DNA from: an uncultured Hungatella sp.
Lineage (GTDB): Bacteria; Bacillota; Clostridia; Lachnospirales; Lachnospiraceae
DNA length: 8,434 nt
Assembly (NCBI GenBank): GCA_910588505.1
Contig: CAJUPQ010000107.1
Location: 1 to 8,434 of the forward strand
Direction: 5' to 3'
Part shown: positions 1 through 5,911 of the stretch, piece after piece
Layout of the letters: every line of letters begins with the position of its first letter
How positions within the stretch are numbered: position 1 is the first letter of the stretch
Program-made: the position numbers and the translations under genes
Notes under the pieces: model-generated
What the model saw: the letters and a program-made list of their open reading frames with translations, nothing else
Told to the model about the DNA's origin: nothing
The model's database searches: none

Positions 1-428
1 AGACTGTTGTTACCGGTATCGAGATGTTCCGTAAGATGCTTGACGAGGCTCAGGCCGGCGACAACATCGGCGCTCTGCTTCGTGGCGTTCAGAGAACCGA
101 CATCGAGAGAGGACAGTGTCTGTGTAAGCCGGGCTCTGTAAAGTGCCATCACAAGTTTACCGCTCAGGTATACGTTCTGACCAAGGACGAGGGCGGCCGT
201 CATACTCCTTTCTTCAACAACTATCGTCCGCAGTTCTACTTCAGAACAACCGACGTTACCGGCGTTTGCGAGCTGCCTCAGGGTACTGAGATGTGTATGC
301 CTGGCGACAACGTAGAGATGAGCGTTGAGCTGATCCATCCGGTAGCTATGGAGCAGGGACTTCGGTTCGCTATCCGTGAGGGCGGCAGGACTGTTGGTTC
401 AGGCAGAGTTGTTTCTATCGTTGAGTAA
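1..428 (+). CDS. tuf: Elongation factor Tu, C-terminal part (5' truncated by window)
   Basis: This is the last 141 residues of EF-Tu, the GTPase that brings aminoacyl-tRNA to the ribosome. The frame is open from base 3 and ends in TAA at 426-428. It covers the end of domain 2 (TVVTGIEMFRK, AGDNIGALLRG, DIERGQ) and all of domain 3, including the near-invariant GGRHTPFFNNYRPQFYF, RTTDVTG, MPGDNV and REGGRTVGSGRV segments. The GTPase domain lies upstream of the window. Several positions that are Val, Ala or Pro in many bacteria are Cys here (GQCLCKPGSVKC), as I recall in clostridial EF-Tu. The gene ends its own transcription unit, with a strong terminator 24 bases after the stop, so it is not cotranscribed with the genes that follow. 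Confidence 0.98.
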   Translation, partial: TVVTGIEMFRKMLDEAQAGDNIGALLRGVQRTDIERGQCLCKPGSVKCHHKFTAQVYVLTKDEGGRHTPFFNNYRPQFYFRTTDVTGVCELPQGTEMCMPGDNVEMSVELIHPVAMEQGLRFAIREGGRTVGSGRVVSIVE

Positions 429-451
429 TCAGTAAGAAGCTAGACTTTATG

Positions 452-484
452 GGGCTTTCTGATGTTTCAGAAAGCCCTTTTTTT
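452..484 (+). terminator. Rho-independent terminator of tuf
   Basis: A perfect 11-bp stem, GGGCTTTCTGA (452-462) with TCAGAAAGCCC (467-477), closes a 4-base TGTT loop and is followed by seven T (478-484). It is a classic intrinsic terminator and separates tuf from the HAD gene. Confidence 0.95.
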
Positions 485-539
485 GATAAAATACTAATCT
501 TTTTTTGTTTTGAAATATCTTTCTTTTCTTATCTATTCA

Positions 540-548
540 TGGTAAAAT
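540..548 (+). promoter_or_regulatory. Possible extended -10 promoter for the HAD gene
   Basis: TGGTAAAAT is an extended -10 (TGn-TAAAAT). A -35 at the usual distance is poor (TTTCTT, 520-525). It would place the transcript start near 555, about 34 bases before the ATG. A promoter is needed here because the tuf terminator lies upstream, but the exact site is weakly supported. Confidence 0.35.
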
Positions 549-588
549 ATTCCCGTTACCCGCAAATAATATCGAAAGGAGGCGTATT

Positions 589-1329
589 ATGGGCTATCGA
601 ATACTGTTATTTGACGCTGACGATACCCTTCTGGACTTTGACGCCAACGAGGCAGCGTCTTTTCGCTCTATGATGGAGGAGATGGGGGAGCTGTGGACAG
701 AGGAGATATATGGGACCTATAGAAAGCTGAACAGGGAGTTGTGGAGAAGCATTGAGCGGGGAGAGATTGCCGTGGAGGAGGGCGTGAACCGCAGATTCTC
801 GGACTTGATGGCCCGGTATGGCAGGCAGGTGGACGGCAGGCTTTGGGAGCAGACATACCGCAGGTATCTGAATCAGGGAATCCAGGAGATTCCCCAGGTC
901 CATCAGGTTTTGGGGAAGCTGAAGGAAAACGGGTATGGGCTGTATGTGATCACCAACGGGGTGGAGGAGACCCAGACATCCCGCATGGCCAGATCAGGGC
1001 TTGACAGGTATTTCAGGCAGATGTTTATTTCCGGAAAGATCGGCGCGGGGAAGCCGTCCAGGGTATTTTTTGATTATGTGAAGAGCCATGTGGAGCGGTT
1101 CGACGCCAGAGAAGCGCTGGTCATTGGCGACTCCCTGACATCGGATATTAAAGGCGGGATCGACGCTGGGATTGACACCTGCTGGTTCTGCCGGAATAAG
1201 AGTGAGGAGGAGAGGGAAAAGGAGATGGAGAAGAGAGGCGTCAGGCCTTCCTACATCATTGGGGATTTGACGGAACTTTTTGGGATTTTGCAGGCCATGG
1301 CTGGGAGGGAAGGCTGCAGGGAGATTTGA
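589..1329 (+). CDS. yjjG: YjjG/YfnB-family HAD hydrolase (noncanonical pyrimidine nucleotidase)
   Basis: This 246-residue cytoplasmic HAD-superfamily phosphatase resembles E. coli YjjG and B. subtilis YfnB, which dephosphorylate nucleoside monophosphates, including damaged or non-canonical pyrimidine nucleotides. All four HAD motifs are visible: motif I DADDTLLDF, with nucleophile D9 and acid/base D11; motif II VITNG (T122); motif III K155 in GKPSRVFF; motif IV GDSLTSDIKGG, with D181 and D186 for magnesium. A helical C1 cap lies between motifs I and II (about residues 17-105). GDSLTSDIKGGIDAGIDTCW is especially typical of this subgroup, and the length is normal. The start is set by AAAGGAGG at 575-582, 6 bases before the ATG. 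It is a single-gene unit between the tuf terminator and a convergent hairpin, with no obvious link to the nan genes. The in vivo substrate cannot be told from sequence. Confidence 0.92.
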   Translation: MGYRILLFDADDTLLDFDANEAASFRSMMEEMGELWTEEIYGTYRKLNRELWRSIERGEIAVEEGVNRRFSDLMARYGRQVDGRLWEQTYRRYLNQGIQEIPQVHQVLGKLKENGYGLYVITNGVEETQTSRMARSGLDRYFRQMFISGKIGAGKPSRVFFDYVKSHVERFDAREALVIGDSLTSDIKGGIDAGIDTCWFCRNKSEEEREKEMEKRGVRPSYIIGDLTELFGILQAMAGREGCREI

Positions 1330-1349
1330 TTTGAGAAAGATCATAGAAA

Positions 1350-1375
1350 TGGCCCTGCTGTTTCTGGCAGGGCCA
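1350..1375. terminator. Hairpin between convergent genes, possible bidirectional terminator
   Basis: GGCCCTGC (1351-1358) pairs with GCAGGGCC (1367-1374), extended by T1350:A1375, around an 8-base loop. It sits between the HAD gene and the convergent SGNH esterase gene. Neither side has a perfect T tract. The minus-strand side (ATTTCT, then CTTTCTC) is the more U-rich, so it best serves the minus-strand gene. Confidence 0.65.
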
Positions 1376-1400
1376 ATGGAATGTGAGTTTTCATATGTGG

Positions 1401-2042
1401 CTATATGATTCCAAGGATAAAGTTAGCCAGTCCCGCAGCCAGCTGTCCGTGGCCTGATTCTGTCAGATGCATAAAGTCGATATCATTGGGCTTGGCGGTG
1501 AGAACCTTGTTGGCATCCAGATAGTGGCAGTCCATGGTCTGGGCTATAAGTTCATACTGCTTTGCCAGTCCCTGGGATTTTTCCGCGCAGCCCTTTCCCA
1601 TGGTGAGAGCAATGTCCGTGTCCATGTACTGAGGGTCAATGTTCTGGGGAGTCACCACCAGGATATTAGGTTTCTGGTCCCGCCAGCAGTTTGTGGACTG
1701 AGCTTTGGCGATGAGGCGTTTCAGTCCCAGGGCAATACAGGCAGGGGAGACGCCGAAGCGCTCCTTGGTGTCGTTAGTGCCAAGCATGATGATGAGAAGG
1801 TCCACAGGCTCATGGCTCATAAGGCACGGATAGATATGGTCTAAGCCGGACAGGCCCTCATGGATGGGGTCGTCGAAACAGGTGGTGCGGCCGGATAAAC
1901 CCTCCTCCAGAACCAGGAAATTGTCTCCAAGGTATGTCTGGAGAAGGCAGGTCCACCGCGCCTCCTCATCGAAACGGCCTCCCGTTTCCGCGCAGTAGCC
2001 ATGGGTGTTGGAGTCGCCATAGCATACAATATGTTTTTTCAT
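1401..2042 (-). CDS. SGNH/GDSL-family esterase, MsAcT arylesterase-like
   Basis: This 213-residue SGNH hydrolase is probably a carboxylester hydrolase or acyltransferase acting in the cytoplasm, as no signal peptide is present. Block I is YGDSNTHG with nucleophile S11. Block II is EEGLSGRTT, with the oxyanion Gly near residue 48. Block III is MLGTNDTKERF with N90. Block V is D189-F-M-H192, completing the triad. The EEGLSGRTTCFDDP and LLIIMLGTNDTK segments recall the aryl esterase/acyltransferase MsAcT of Mycobacterium smegmatis, so the fold call is secure while the substrate is not. The ATG follows AAGGGGG by 5 bases. It lies downstream of nanA on the same strand, 129 bases away across a strong hairpin. 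This raises the possibility that it removes O-acetyl groups from sialic acids or their products, which is inference from location only. Confidence 0.88.
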   Translation of the reverse strand: MKKHIVCYGDSNTHGYCAETGGRFDEEARWTCLLQTYLGDNFLVLEEGLSGRTTCFDDPIHEGLSGLDHIYPCLMSHEPVDLLIIMLGTNDTKERFGVSPACIALGLKRLIAKAQSTNCWRDQKPNILVVTPQNIDPQYMDTDIALTMGKGCAEKSQGLAKQYELIAQTMDCHYLDANKVLTAKPNDIDFMHLTESGHGQLAAGLANFILGII

Positions 2043-2067
2043 AAAAACCCCCTTAAAGCATGGAAAT

Positions 2068-2103
2068 CCGGCAAGCCTCCGCGCTCTTGCGGCGGCTTGC
2101 CGG
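2068..2103 (-). terminator. Strong GC-rich hairpin between nanA and the esterase gene
   Basis: CCGGCAAGCC (2068-2077) pairs perfectly with GGCTTGCCGG (2094-2103). After one mismatch, 4 more pairs (2079-2082 with 2089-2092) close a 6-base loop. In the minus direction it is followed only by ATTTCC, so it is a poor intrinsic terminator by tract. It could be a partial terminator, a stabiliser of the nanA mRNA 3' end, or a copy of a dispersed palindrome. The rest of 2043-2171 holds the esterase RBS and no promoter that I can recognise. Confidence 0.45.
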
Positions 2104-2171
2104 GATGGTCACATCGGCTATTGGTGCGATATGTGGAAAACTGAAATCAGCGGCTAAATCAACCGGTGAGA

Positions 2172-3089
2172 TTACAGGTCTCTGGTGTCAGCGATGGCCT
2201 GTTTAATGTCTTTGTAGAGCTGAACCAGGTCCGGGTTGTCTAAAGCTACAGGAAGGAAGGGAAGCCTGGGGTCGCCCATGGGGCAGCCGTCCAGGGAGAT
2301 GATCCCTTTTACCGCGCCGTGCATGGAAGCAAAGGAGCAGAGGCGGTAAATCAGCGGGGTGACGATGGCCTGAACCTCTGCGGCCTTGTCCCACTGGCCT
2401 TTCTTAATAAGCTCATCCATCTTTAAGTACAGCTCCGGCATAGCGCCATAGGTGCCGCCGATCCCAGCGTCGGCGCCCATAAGACGTCCGGCTACAAACT
2501 GCTCGTCCGGCCCGTTGAATACCAGGAAGTCCTTGCCCCCTGCATTCTTAAAGCGGAGGATGTCCTGGGCCGGGTCGGAGGAACACTTGACTCCTGCCAC
2601 CCGCTCATTTTCCAGCATCCGGTTGAACAGATTCATGGATAAGTTGAAGCCTGTCAGCTGAGGAATGTTATAGATGAAGAAAGGCAGGTCGGCAGCCGCT
2701 GTGATCTCGGTCCAGTGGCGGTATACGCTTTCTTCGCTGGGGCGGTAATATACGCATGGAACGGCGGAAGTCGCCGCGGCTCCCACTTTGCCGGCGTGCT
2801 CTGCCAGCATGCAGGAGTGCCTGGTGTCGGCGCAGCCTACATGGACGATGATGTTCATGTCATCGCCGACTTCATTGACCACGGTTTCGGTTACCAGCAT
2901 GCGCTCCTCTGTGTCCAGAAGAAAGCCTTCGCCGGTGCTGCCGCATACGTACATCTGCTTTACCCCCTTGTCGCGGAAGTAGCGGGATACGGCCTTTACA
3001 GCCTCCACATCTACGGAACCGTCCTTTTTAAAGGGAGTGTTGAGGGCGACGGTTATGTGACGGAATTTGTCTGTGTTGTACTTTGACAT
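2172..3089 (-). CDS. nanA: N-acetylneuraminate lyase
   Basis: This 305-residue class I aldolase of the DHDPS/NAL superfamily splits N-acetylneuraminate into ManNAc and pyruvate, the first cytoplasmic step of sialic acid use. Key sites are visible: the carboxylate-binding GSTGEGF (50-56), Y140 in YNIPQLTG, the Schiff-base lysine K168 in GVKCSSDP, and the sugar-binding GPDEQF (193-198) and GGTYGAMPELYLKM. The last two segments, as I recall them, are hallmarks of NanA in Ruminococcus gnavus-type clusters and argue against dihydrodipicolinate synthase. The start is MSKYNTDKF, with AAAGGA at 3101-3106 about 11 bases upstream. A longer reading starting at 3161 is rejected because it would include the -35 element and lacks an RBS. 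The gene is divergent from nanE/nanK, and its own promoter and a candidate operator lie just upstream. Confidence 0.95.
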   Translation of the reverse strand: MSKYNTDKFRHITVALNTPFKKDGSVDVEAVKAVSRYFRDKGVKQMYVCGSTGEGFLLDTEERMLVTETVVNEVGDDMNIIVHVGCADTRHSCMLAEHAGKVGAAATSAVPCVYYRPSEESVYRHWTEITAAADLPFFIYNIPQLTGFNLSMNLFNRMLENERVAGVKCSSDPAQDILRFKNAGGKDFLVFNGPDEQFVAGRLMGADAGIGGTYGAMPELYLKMDELIKKGQWDKAAEVQAIVTPLIYRLCSFASMHGAVKGIISLDGCPMGDPRLPFLPVALDNPDLVQLYKDIKQAIADTRDL

Positions 3090-3108
3090 AAGGGTACCTG
3101 TCCTTTCA

Positions 3109-3120
3109 GAAAAAATTTTC
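3109..3120. promoter_or_regulatory. Candidate regulator operator in the nanA leader
   Basis: GAAAAAATTTTC is a palindrome (GAAAA-nn-TTTTC). It covers about +7 to +18 of the predicted nanA transcript, a good position for a repressor roadblock. The same arms occur at 5788-5799 ahead of the binding-protein promoter, and a near match overlaps the nanE -35. The RpiR-type regulator in the cluster is the obvious candidate ligand; this is inference. Confidence 0.5.
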
Positions 3121-3132
3121 ATTGTCAAGTAA

Positions 3133-3161
3133 ATCATACCACTTTTTTGGAAAAAAATCAA
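3133..3161 (-). promoter_or_regulatory. Sigma-A promoter of nanA
   Basis: On the minus strand, TTGATT (3161-3156) and TATGAT (3138-3133) are separated by 17 bases, with an extended TGG just before the -10. The transcript start is expected near 3126, giving a leader of about 36 bases. A/T tracts lie upstream (3162-3182) and could act as UP-like sequence. Confidence 0.75.
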
Positions 3162-3196
3162 GAAAAATAAAAATTTTTTTTATTTACTCCATGGCA

Positions 3197-3225
3197 TTGA
3201 AAAAGATTTTTGGATATGTTATAGT
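3197..3225 (+). promoter_or_regulatory. Sigma-A promoter of the nanE-nanK-rpiR unit
   Basis: TTGAAA (3197-3202) and TATAGT (3220-3225) are separated by 17 bases, with an extended TGT before the -10. The start is expected near 3232. GAAA-AAGA-TTTT (3199-3210), a 7-of-8 match to the shared GAAA-N4-TTTC palindrome, overlaps the -35, so a regulator bound there would block RNA polymerase. Confidence 0.75.
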
Positions 3226-3238
3226 ATGATATATAACT

Positions 3239-3252
3239 TTTAACACGTTAAA
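3239..3252. promoter_or_regulatory. Palindrome in the nanE leader, possible operator
   Basis: TTTAACACGTTAAA has perfect 6-base arms around AC. It lies at about +8 to +21 of the predicted nanE transcript, a usual place for a repressor site. It differs from the GAAA-N4-TTTC sites and is a poor fit (about 4 mismatches) to the CcpA cre consensus, so its ligand is unknown. Confidence 0.4.
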
Positions 3253-3278
3253 GGGCCAATTTTAAGGAGGACAATACC

Positions 3279-3983
3279 ATGAACCAGGCAAACCAGAAGA
3301 TTTTGGAACAGATTAAGGGGGGACTTATCGTTTCCTGTCAGGCGCTGGAGGAGGAGCCGCTGCATAGTTCCTACATTATGTCGAGAATGGCGTATGCGGC
3401 CATGCTGGGCGGAGCGGTGGGGATCCGCGCCAACACGGTGGCGGACATTACGGAGATTAAGAAGACAGTGGACCTTCCTGTTATTGGTATCATTAAGCAG
3501 AATTATGATGACTGTGACGTGTACATATCGCCTACCATGAAGGAGATTGACGCCCTTGTGGAGTGCGGCGTTTCTATCATCGCCACAGACGCCACGGATT
3601 CTGCCAAAAGGCCAAGACCTGACAAAAAGAGTCTGGATGAGTTTTTTGGGGAGGTGCGTAAGAAATATCCGGATCAGCTGTTTATGGCTGACTGTTCCTG
3701 CTATGAGGAGGGGATTCACGCGGCACAGATCGGGTTTGATCTGATAGGAACCACCATGCGGGGGTACACGGAGTACACTAGGGGAACAGCGCTGCCGGAT
3801 TTTGAGGTGATGGAGCGGCTGGCACGGGACTGTGGGAAACCAGTGGTTGCGGAAGGCGGCATCTGGACGCCGGACCAGCTTCGGAAAGCTCTGGACAGCG
3901 GCGTGTGGACAGCTGTGATCGGCGGGGCTATCACCAGACCTCTTGAGATTACAAAACGGTTTGTGGCTGCTATCGGCAGATAA
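3279..3983 (+). CDS. nanE: N-acetylmannosamine-6-phosphate 2-epimerase
   Basis: This 234-residue TIM-barrel epimerase converts ManNAc-6-P into GlcNAc-6-P, the step that feeds sialic acid carbon into amino sugar metabolism. NanE landmarks are all present: SCQALEEEPLHS near the N-terminus (Q21), GIRANT (R50), the proposed catalytic lysine K73 in GIIKQNY, the TDATDSAKRPRP loop (103-114), ADCS with D138, E192 in AEGGIWTPDQ, and the phosphate-binding IGGAITRP (214-221). Length is normal for the family. AAGGAGG at 3264-3270 lies 8 bases before the ATG. It is first in its transcription unit; the nanK ATG follows the stop by 10 bases, indicating cotranscription. The order nanE-nanK beside a divergent nanA fits the standard Nan catabolic pathway. 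Confidence 0.96.
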   Translation: MNQANQKILEQIKGGLIVSCQALEEEPLHSSYIMSRMAYAAMLGGAVGIRANTVADITEIKKTVDLPVIGIIKQNYDDCDVYISPTMKEIDALVECGVSIIATDATDSAKRPRPDKKSLDEFFGEVRKKYPDQLFMADCSCYEEGIHAAQIGFDLIGTTMRGYTEYTRGTALPDFEVMERLARDCGKPVVAEGGIWTPDQLRKALDSGVWTAVIGGAITRPLEITKRFVAAIGR

Positions 3984-3993
3984 GGGGCGTCCT

Positions 3994-4878
3994 ATGAGAA
4001 TCGCGGTATTAGATATCGGAGGAACCTCCATAAAATCGGGTTTATGGAACGGTCAGGAACTGGTGCGGACCCAGGAGCAGGACACAGACGCCAAAAAGGG
4101 AGCTTCCCACGTGGTAAGCCGGGTCCTGGAGATCCTTGGGACTTACGGGTCTTTTGACGGTGTGGGGATCAGCACGGCAGGTCAGGTAAATTCAAAGGAG
4201 GGATTTATCCGATATGCCAATGAGAACATCCCAGGGTATACGGGAACCCGGCTTAGGGATCTGGTGGCGTCGGAGTTTGGAGTGCCTGTGGCTGTGGAGA
4301 ATGACGTGAACGCGGCGGCTTTGGGGGAAGCCGTCTGGGGAGCAGGCAGAGACTATGACGATTTTCTGTGTCTGACCTACGGAACGGGAGTAGGCGGGGC
4401 CATTGTAATAGGTAAGAAGATTTATTCGGGCAGTATGTTTTCCGCCGGGGAGTTTGGCGGAATGGTGGTACACCCGGAAAGCCGCGCAGAGGGGCAGCCC
4501 TTTAGCGGCTGTTATGAAAAATACGCGTCCGCCACAGCTTTGGTGGCGGAGGCGAAGCGGTTTGACGAAACGATCACAAACGGGAGACAGATATTTGCCA
4601 GGTTTCAGGAACCGGAGATCCGCGGGATTGTGGACAGATGGATTGACGAGATCGTTCACGGGTTAGTGACGGTTATCCATATTTTTAATCCGCCCTGCGT
4701 GATCCTGGGCGGGGGAGTGATGGAGCAGCCCTATATCCTGGGACAGGTGCAAGAGAGGACCACAGACCGTATTATGGACAGCTTCCGCAATGTGGAATTA
4801 AAGACAGCGGCCCTTGGAAATAAGGCGGGGCTTATGGGAGCGTCCTGGATGGCAATGGAGCAGATGAAAAAGACTTAA
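3994..4878 (+). CDS. nanK: ROK-family N-acetylmannosamine kinase (zinc motif degenerate)
   Basis: This 294-residue ROK sugar kinase, by context, phosphorylates ManNAc on O6 using ATP. The N-terminal phosphate-binding motif is DIGGTSIKSG (7-16). The catalytic region is ENDVNAAALGE (102-112), with D104 as base. The second glycine-rich motif is YGTGVGGAIV (129-138), and the C-terminal adenosine-site motif is VILGGGVMEQ. Most ROK proteins have GHxxxx then CxCGxxGCxE for structural zinc. Here that stretch reads GEFGGMVVH, then FSGCYEKY, with one cysteine only (C173), so zinc is probably not bound. NanK proteins without the zinc motif have been described, for example in Staphylococcus aureus. The start at 3994 was chosen over one at 3943 because the protein then begins MRIAVLDIGGT, AAGGGG lies just upstream, and the long overlap with nanE disappears. 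A glucokinase role is possible but less likely here. Confidence 0.9.
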   Translation: MRIAVLDIGGTSIKSGLWNGQELVRTQEQDTDAKKGASHVVSRVLEILGTYGSFDGVGISTAGQVNSKEGFIRYANENIPGYTGTRLRDLVASEFGVPVAVENDVNAAALGEAVWGAGRDYDDFLCLTYGTGVGGAIVIGKKIYSGSMFSAGEFGGMVVHPESRAEGQPFSGCYEKYASATALVAEAKRFDETITNGRQIFARFQEPEIRGIVDRWIDEIVHGLVTVIHIFNPPCVILGGGVMEQPYILGQVQERTTDRIMDSFRNVELKTAALGNKAGLMGASWMAMEQMKKT

Positions 4879-4916
4879 ATTACAACATTGGAAGACCGAC
4901 AGAAGGAGGGGTATTG

Positions 4917-5771
4917 ATGCAAGGCGATTTTTTGGTAAAAATGAGGACTGCATACAATCAGTTTACAAAGGCGGAAAAAAAGGTGGCTGATTTTATTTTG
5001 CAGAATCCCAGAGAAGTGCTGTTTATGTCTATTACGGATTTGGCGGAAGCGTGTCAGGTAGGGGATACCAGCGTGTTCCGGTTCTGCAAATCCATGGAAT
5101 TGAAAGGGTATCAGGAGTTTAAGATGGTGCTGTCGTTAAGTCTCAATGAAAACGAGAAGGAGCACAGCAGATTTACAGGCAACGTAGGGTTAAATGATAC
5201 ATTTCATGAATTGGCTCAAAAGGTGCTTAATACCAATGTCCACGCCTTGACGGAGACTCACTCCCTGCTGGACGAGAAAGTGTTCAACCAGGCGATAGAC
5301 TGGCTTCACGAAGCGAAGAAGATTTATTTTTTCGGGGTAGGGGCCAGTGTTCTCACTGCTCTTAAGGCTGCCAATAAGTTTCTGCGCATAGAGCCTAAGG
5401 TGTACTGCATCCAGGATTCCCACATGCAGGCCATGGTGGCTTCCACCATGAATTCGGATGAGGTGGCGGTGGTGTTTTCCTATTCAGGAGCCACAAAGGA
5501 CACCATTCATGTGGCGCAGCTGGCAAAACAGGCGGGTGCTAAGGTGATCTGTATTACCAGGTTCAGCAAGTCCCCGCTGACGTCCTATGCGGATCTGACC
5601 CTCCTTAGCGGGGCAAACGAGGGGCCTTTACAGGGCGGGTCCACATCCGGGGAGATCAGCCAGCTGTTTTTGATTGATCTGATGTACACCGAGTATTACA
5701 GGCGGTATTTTGAGGCCTGCAGCAAAAATAATGAGCGGACTTCCGGTTCGGTTTTGGAAAGATTGTGGTAA
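4917..5771 (+). CDS. MurR/RpiR-family regulator with SIS domain, likely nan regulator
   Basis: This 284-residue transcription factor has an N-terminal RpiR helix-turn-helix (about residues 5-78; ITDLAEACQVGDTSVFRFCKSMELKGYQEFK is the recognition region) and a C-terminal sugar-phosphate-binding SIS domain (about 120-260). SIS landmarks are IYFFGVGAS (137-144) and FSYSGATKDT (187-196). RpiR proteins with SIS domains sense phosphosugars; in nan clusters the usual ligand is an intermediate such as ManNAc-6-P, so this is likely the local NanR. It lies 38 bases after nanK, without a visible terminator or promoter between, and so is probably in the nanE-nanK transcript. AAGGAGG (4903-4909) is 7 bases from ATG 4917; a TTG at 4914 is closer than ideal and less likely. 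Candidate operators at 3109, 3199 and 5788 fit autoregulation plus control of nanA and transport. Confidence 0.92.
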   Translation: MQGDFLVKMRTAYNQFTKAEKKVADFILQNPREVLFMSITDLAEACQVGDTSVFRFCKSMELKGYQEFKMVLSLSLNENEKEHSRFTGNVGLNDTFHELAQKVLNTNVHALTETHSLLDEKVFNQAIDWLHEAKKIYFFGVGASVLTALKAANKFLRIEPKVYCIQDSHMQAMVASTMNSDEVAVVFSYSGATKDTIHVAQLAKQAGAKVICITRFSKSPLTSYADLTLLSGANEGPLQGGSTSGEISQLFLIDLMYTEYYRRYFEACSKNNERTSGSVLERLW

Positions 5772-5787
5772 AAATTATCTGAATAAT

Positions 5788-5799
5788 GAAAATGTTTTC
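5788..5799. promoter_or_regulatory. Candidate regulator operator upstream of the binding-protein promoter
   Basis: GAAAATGTTTTC has the same GAAAA-nn-TTTTC arms as the site in the nanA leader. It lies 15 bases upstream of the -35 (about -62 to -51). A smaller palindrome, AGAAATTTTCT (5823-5833), lies between -35 and -10. Upstream placement could mean activation or looping rather than simple blocking. Confidence 0.45.
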
Positions 5800-5814
5800 T
5801 TTTATGGAATCCTG

Positions 5815-5843
5815 TTGACAAAAGAAATTTTCTGATATATAAT
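5815..5843 (+). promoter_or_regulatory. Perfect-consensus sigma-A promoter of the binding-protein gene
   Basis: TTGACA (5815-5820) and TATAAT (5838-5843) are separated by exactly 17 bases, a full consensus match. The start is expected near 5850, giving a leader of about 62 bases that contains a small AGGGA/TCCCT hairpin (5861-5876) and the RBS AAGGAGG (5898-5904). The transport genes therefore have their own strong promoter. Confidence 0.88.
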
Positions 5844-5911
5844 TCAAATATAACAAAAAGAGGGAGAAAAATCCCTGCGAATTAGTCAAAATTTCATAAG
5901 GAGGACATTCT

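Noticed and set aside
3100..3128. TTGACA on the minus strand (3128-3123) as nanA -35
   Set aside because: At 17 bases downstream there is only AAGGAC, part of the RBS region. The TTGATT-17-TATGAT pair just upstream is much better.
3090..3161. Longer nanA start at 3161
   Set aside because: The added 24 residues overlap the promoter and operator and have no RBS. The family N-terminus fits the start at 3089.
3240..3253. CcpA cre site overlapping the nanE leader palindrome
   Set aside because: The central CG aligns, but about four conserved positions of TGWAANCGNTNWCA fail.
3943..3993. Upstream start for nanK, overlapping nanE
   Set aside because: It adds 17 residues before the ROK motif and creates a long overlap. 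The start at 3994 has an RBS and the standard MRIAVLDIGGT beginning.
5788..5804. GAAAATGTTTTC followed by TTTT as a terminator after rpiR
   Set aside because: A 5-bp AT-rich stem with a 2-base loop would be unstable as RNA. A DNA-level operator is more plausible.
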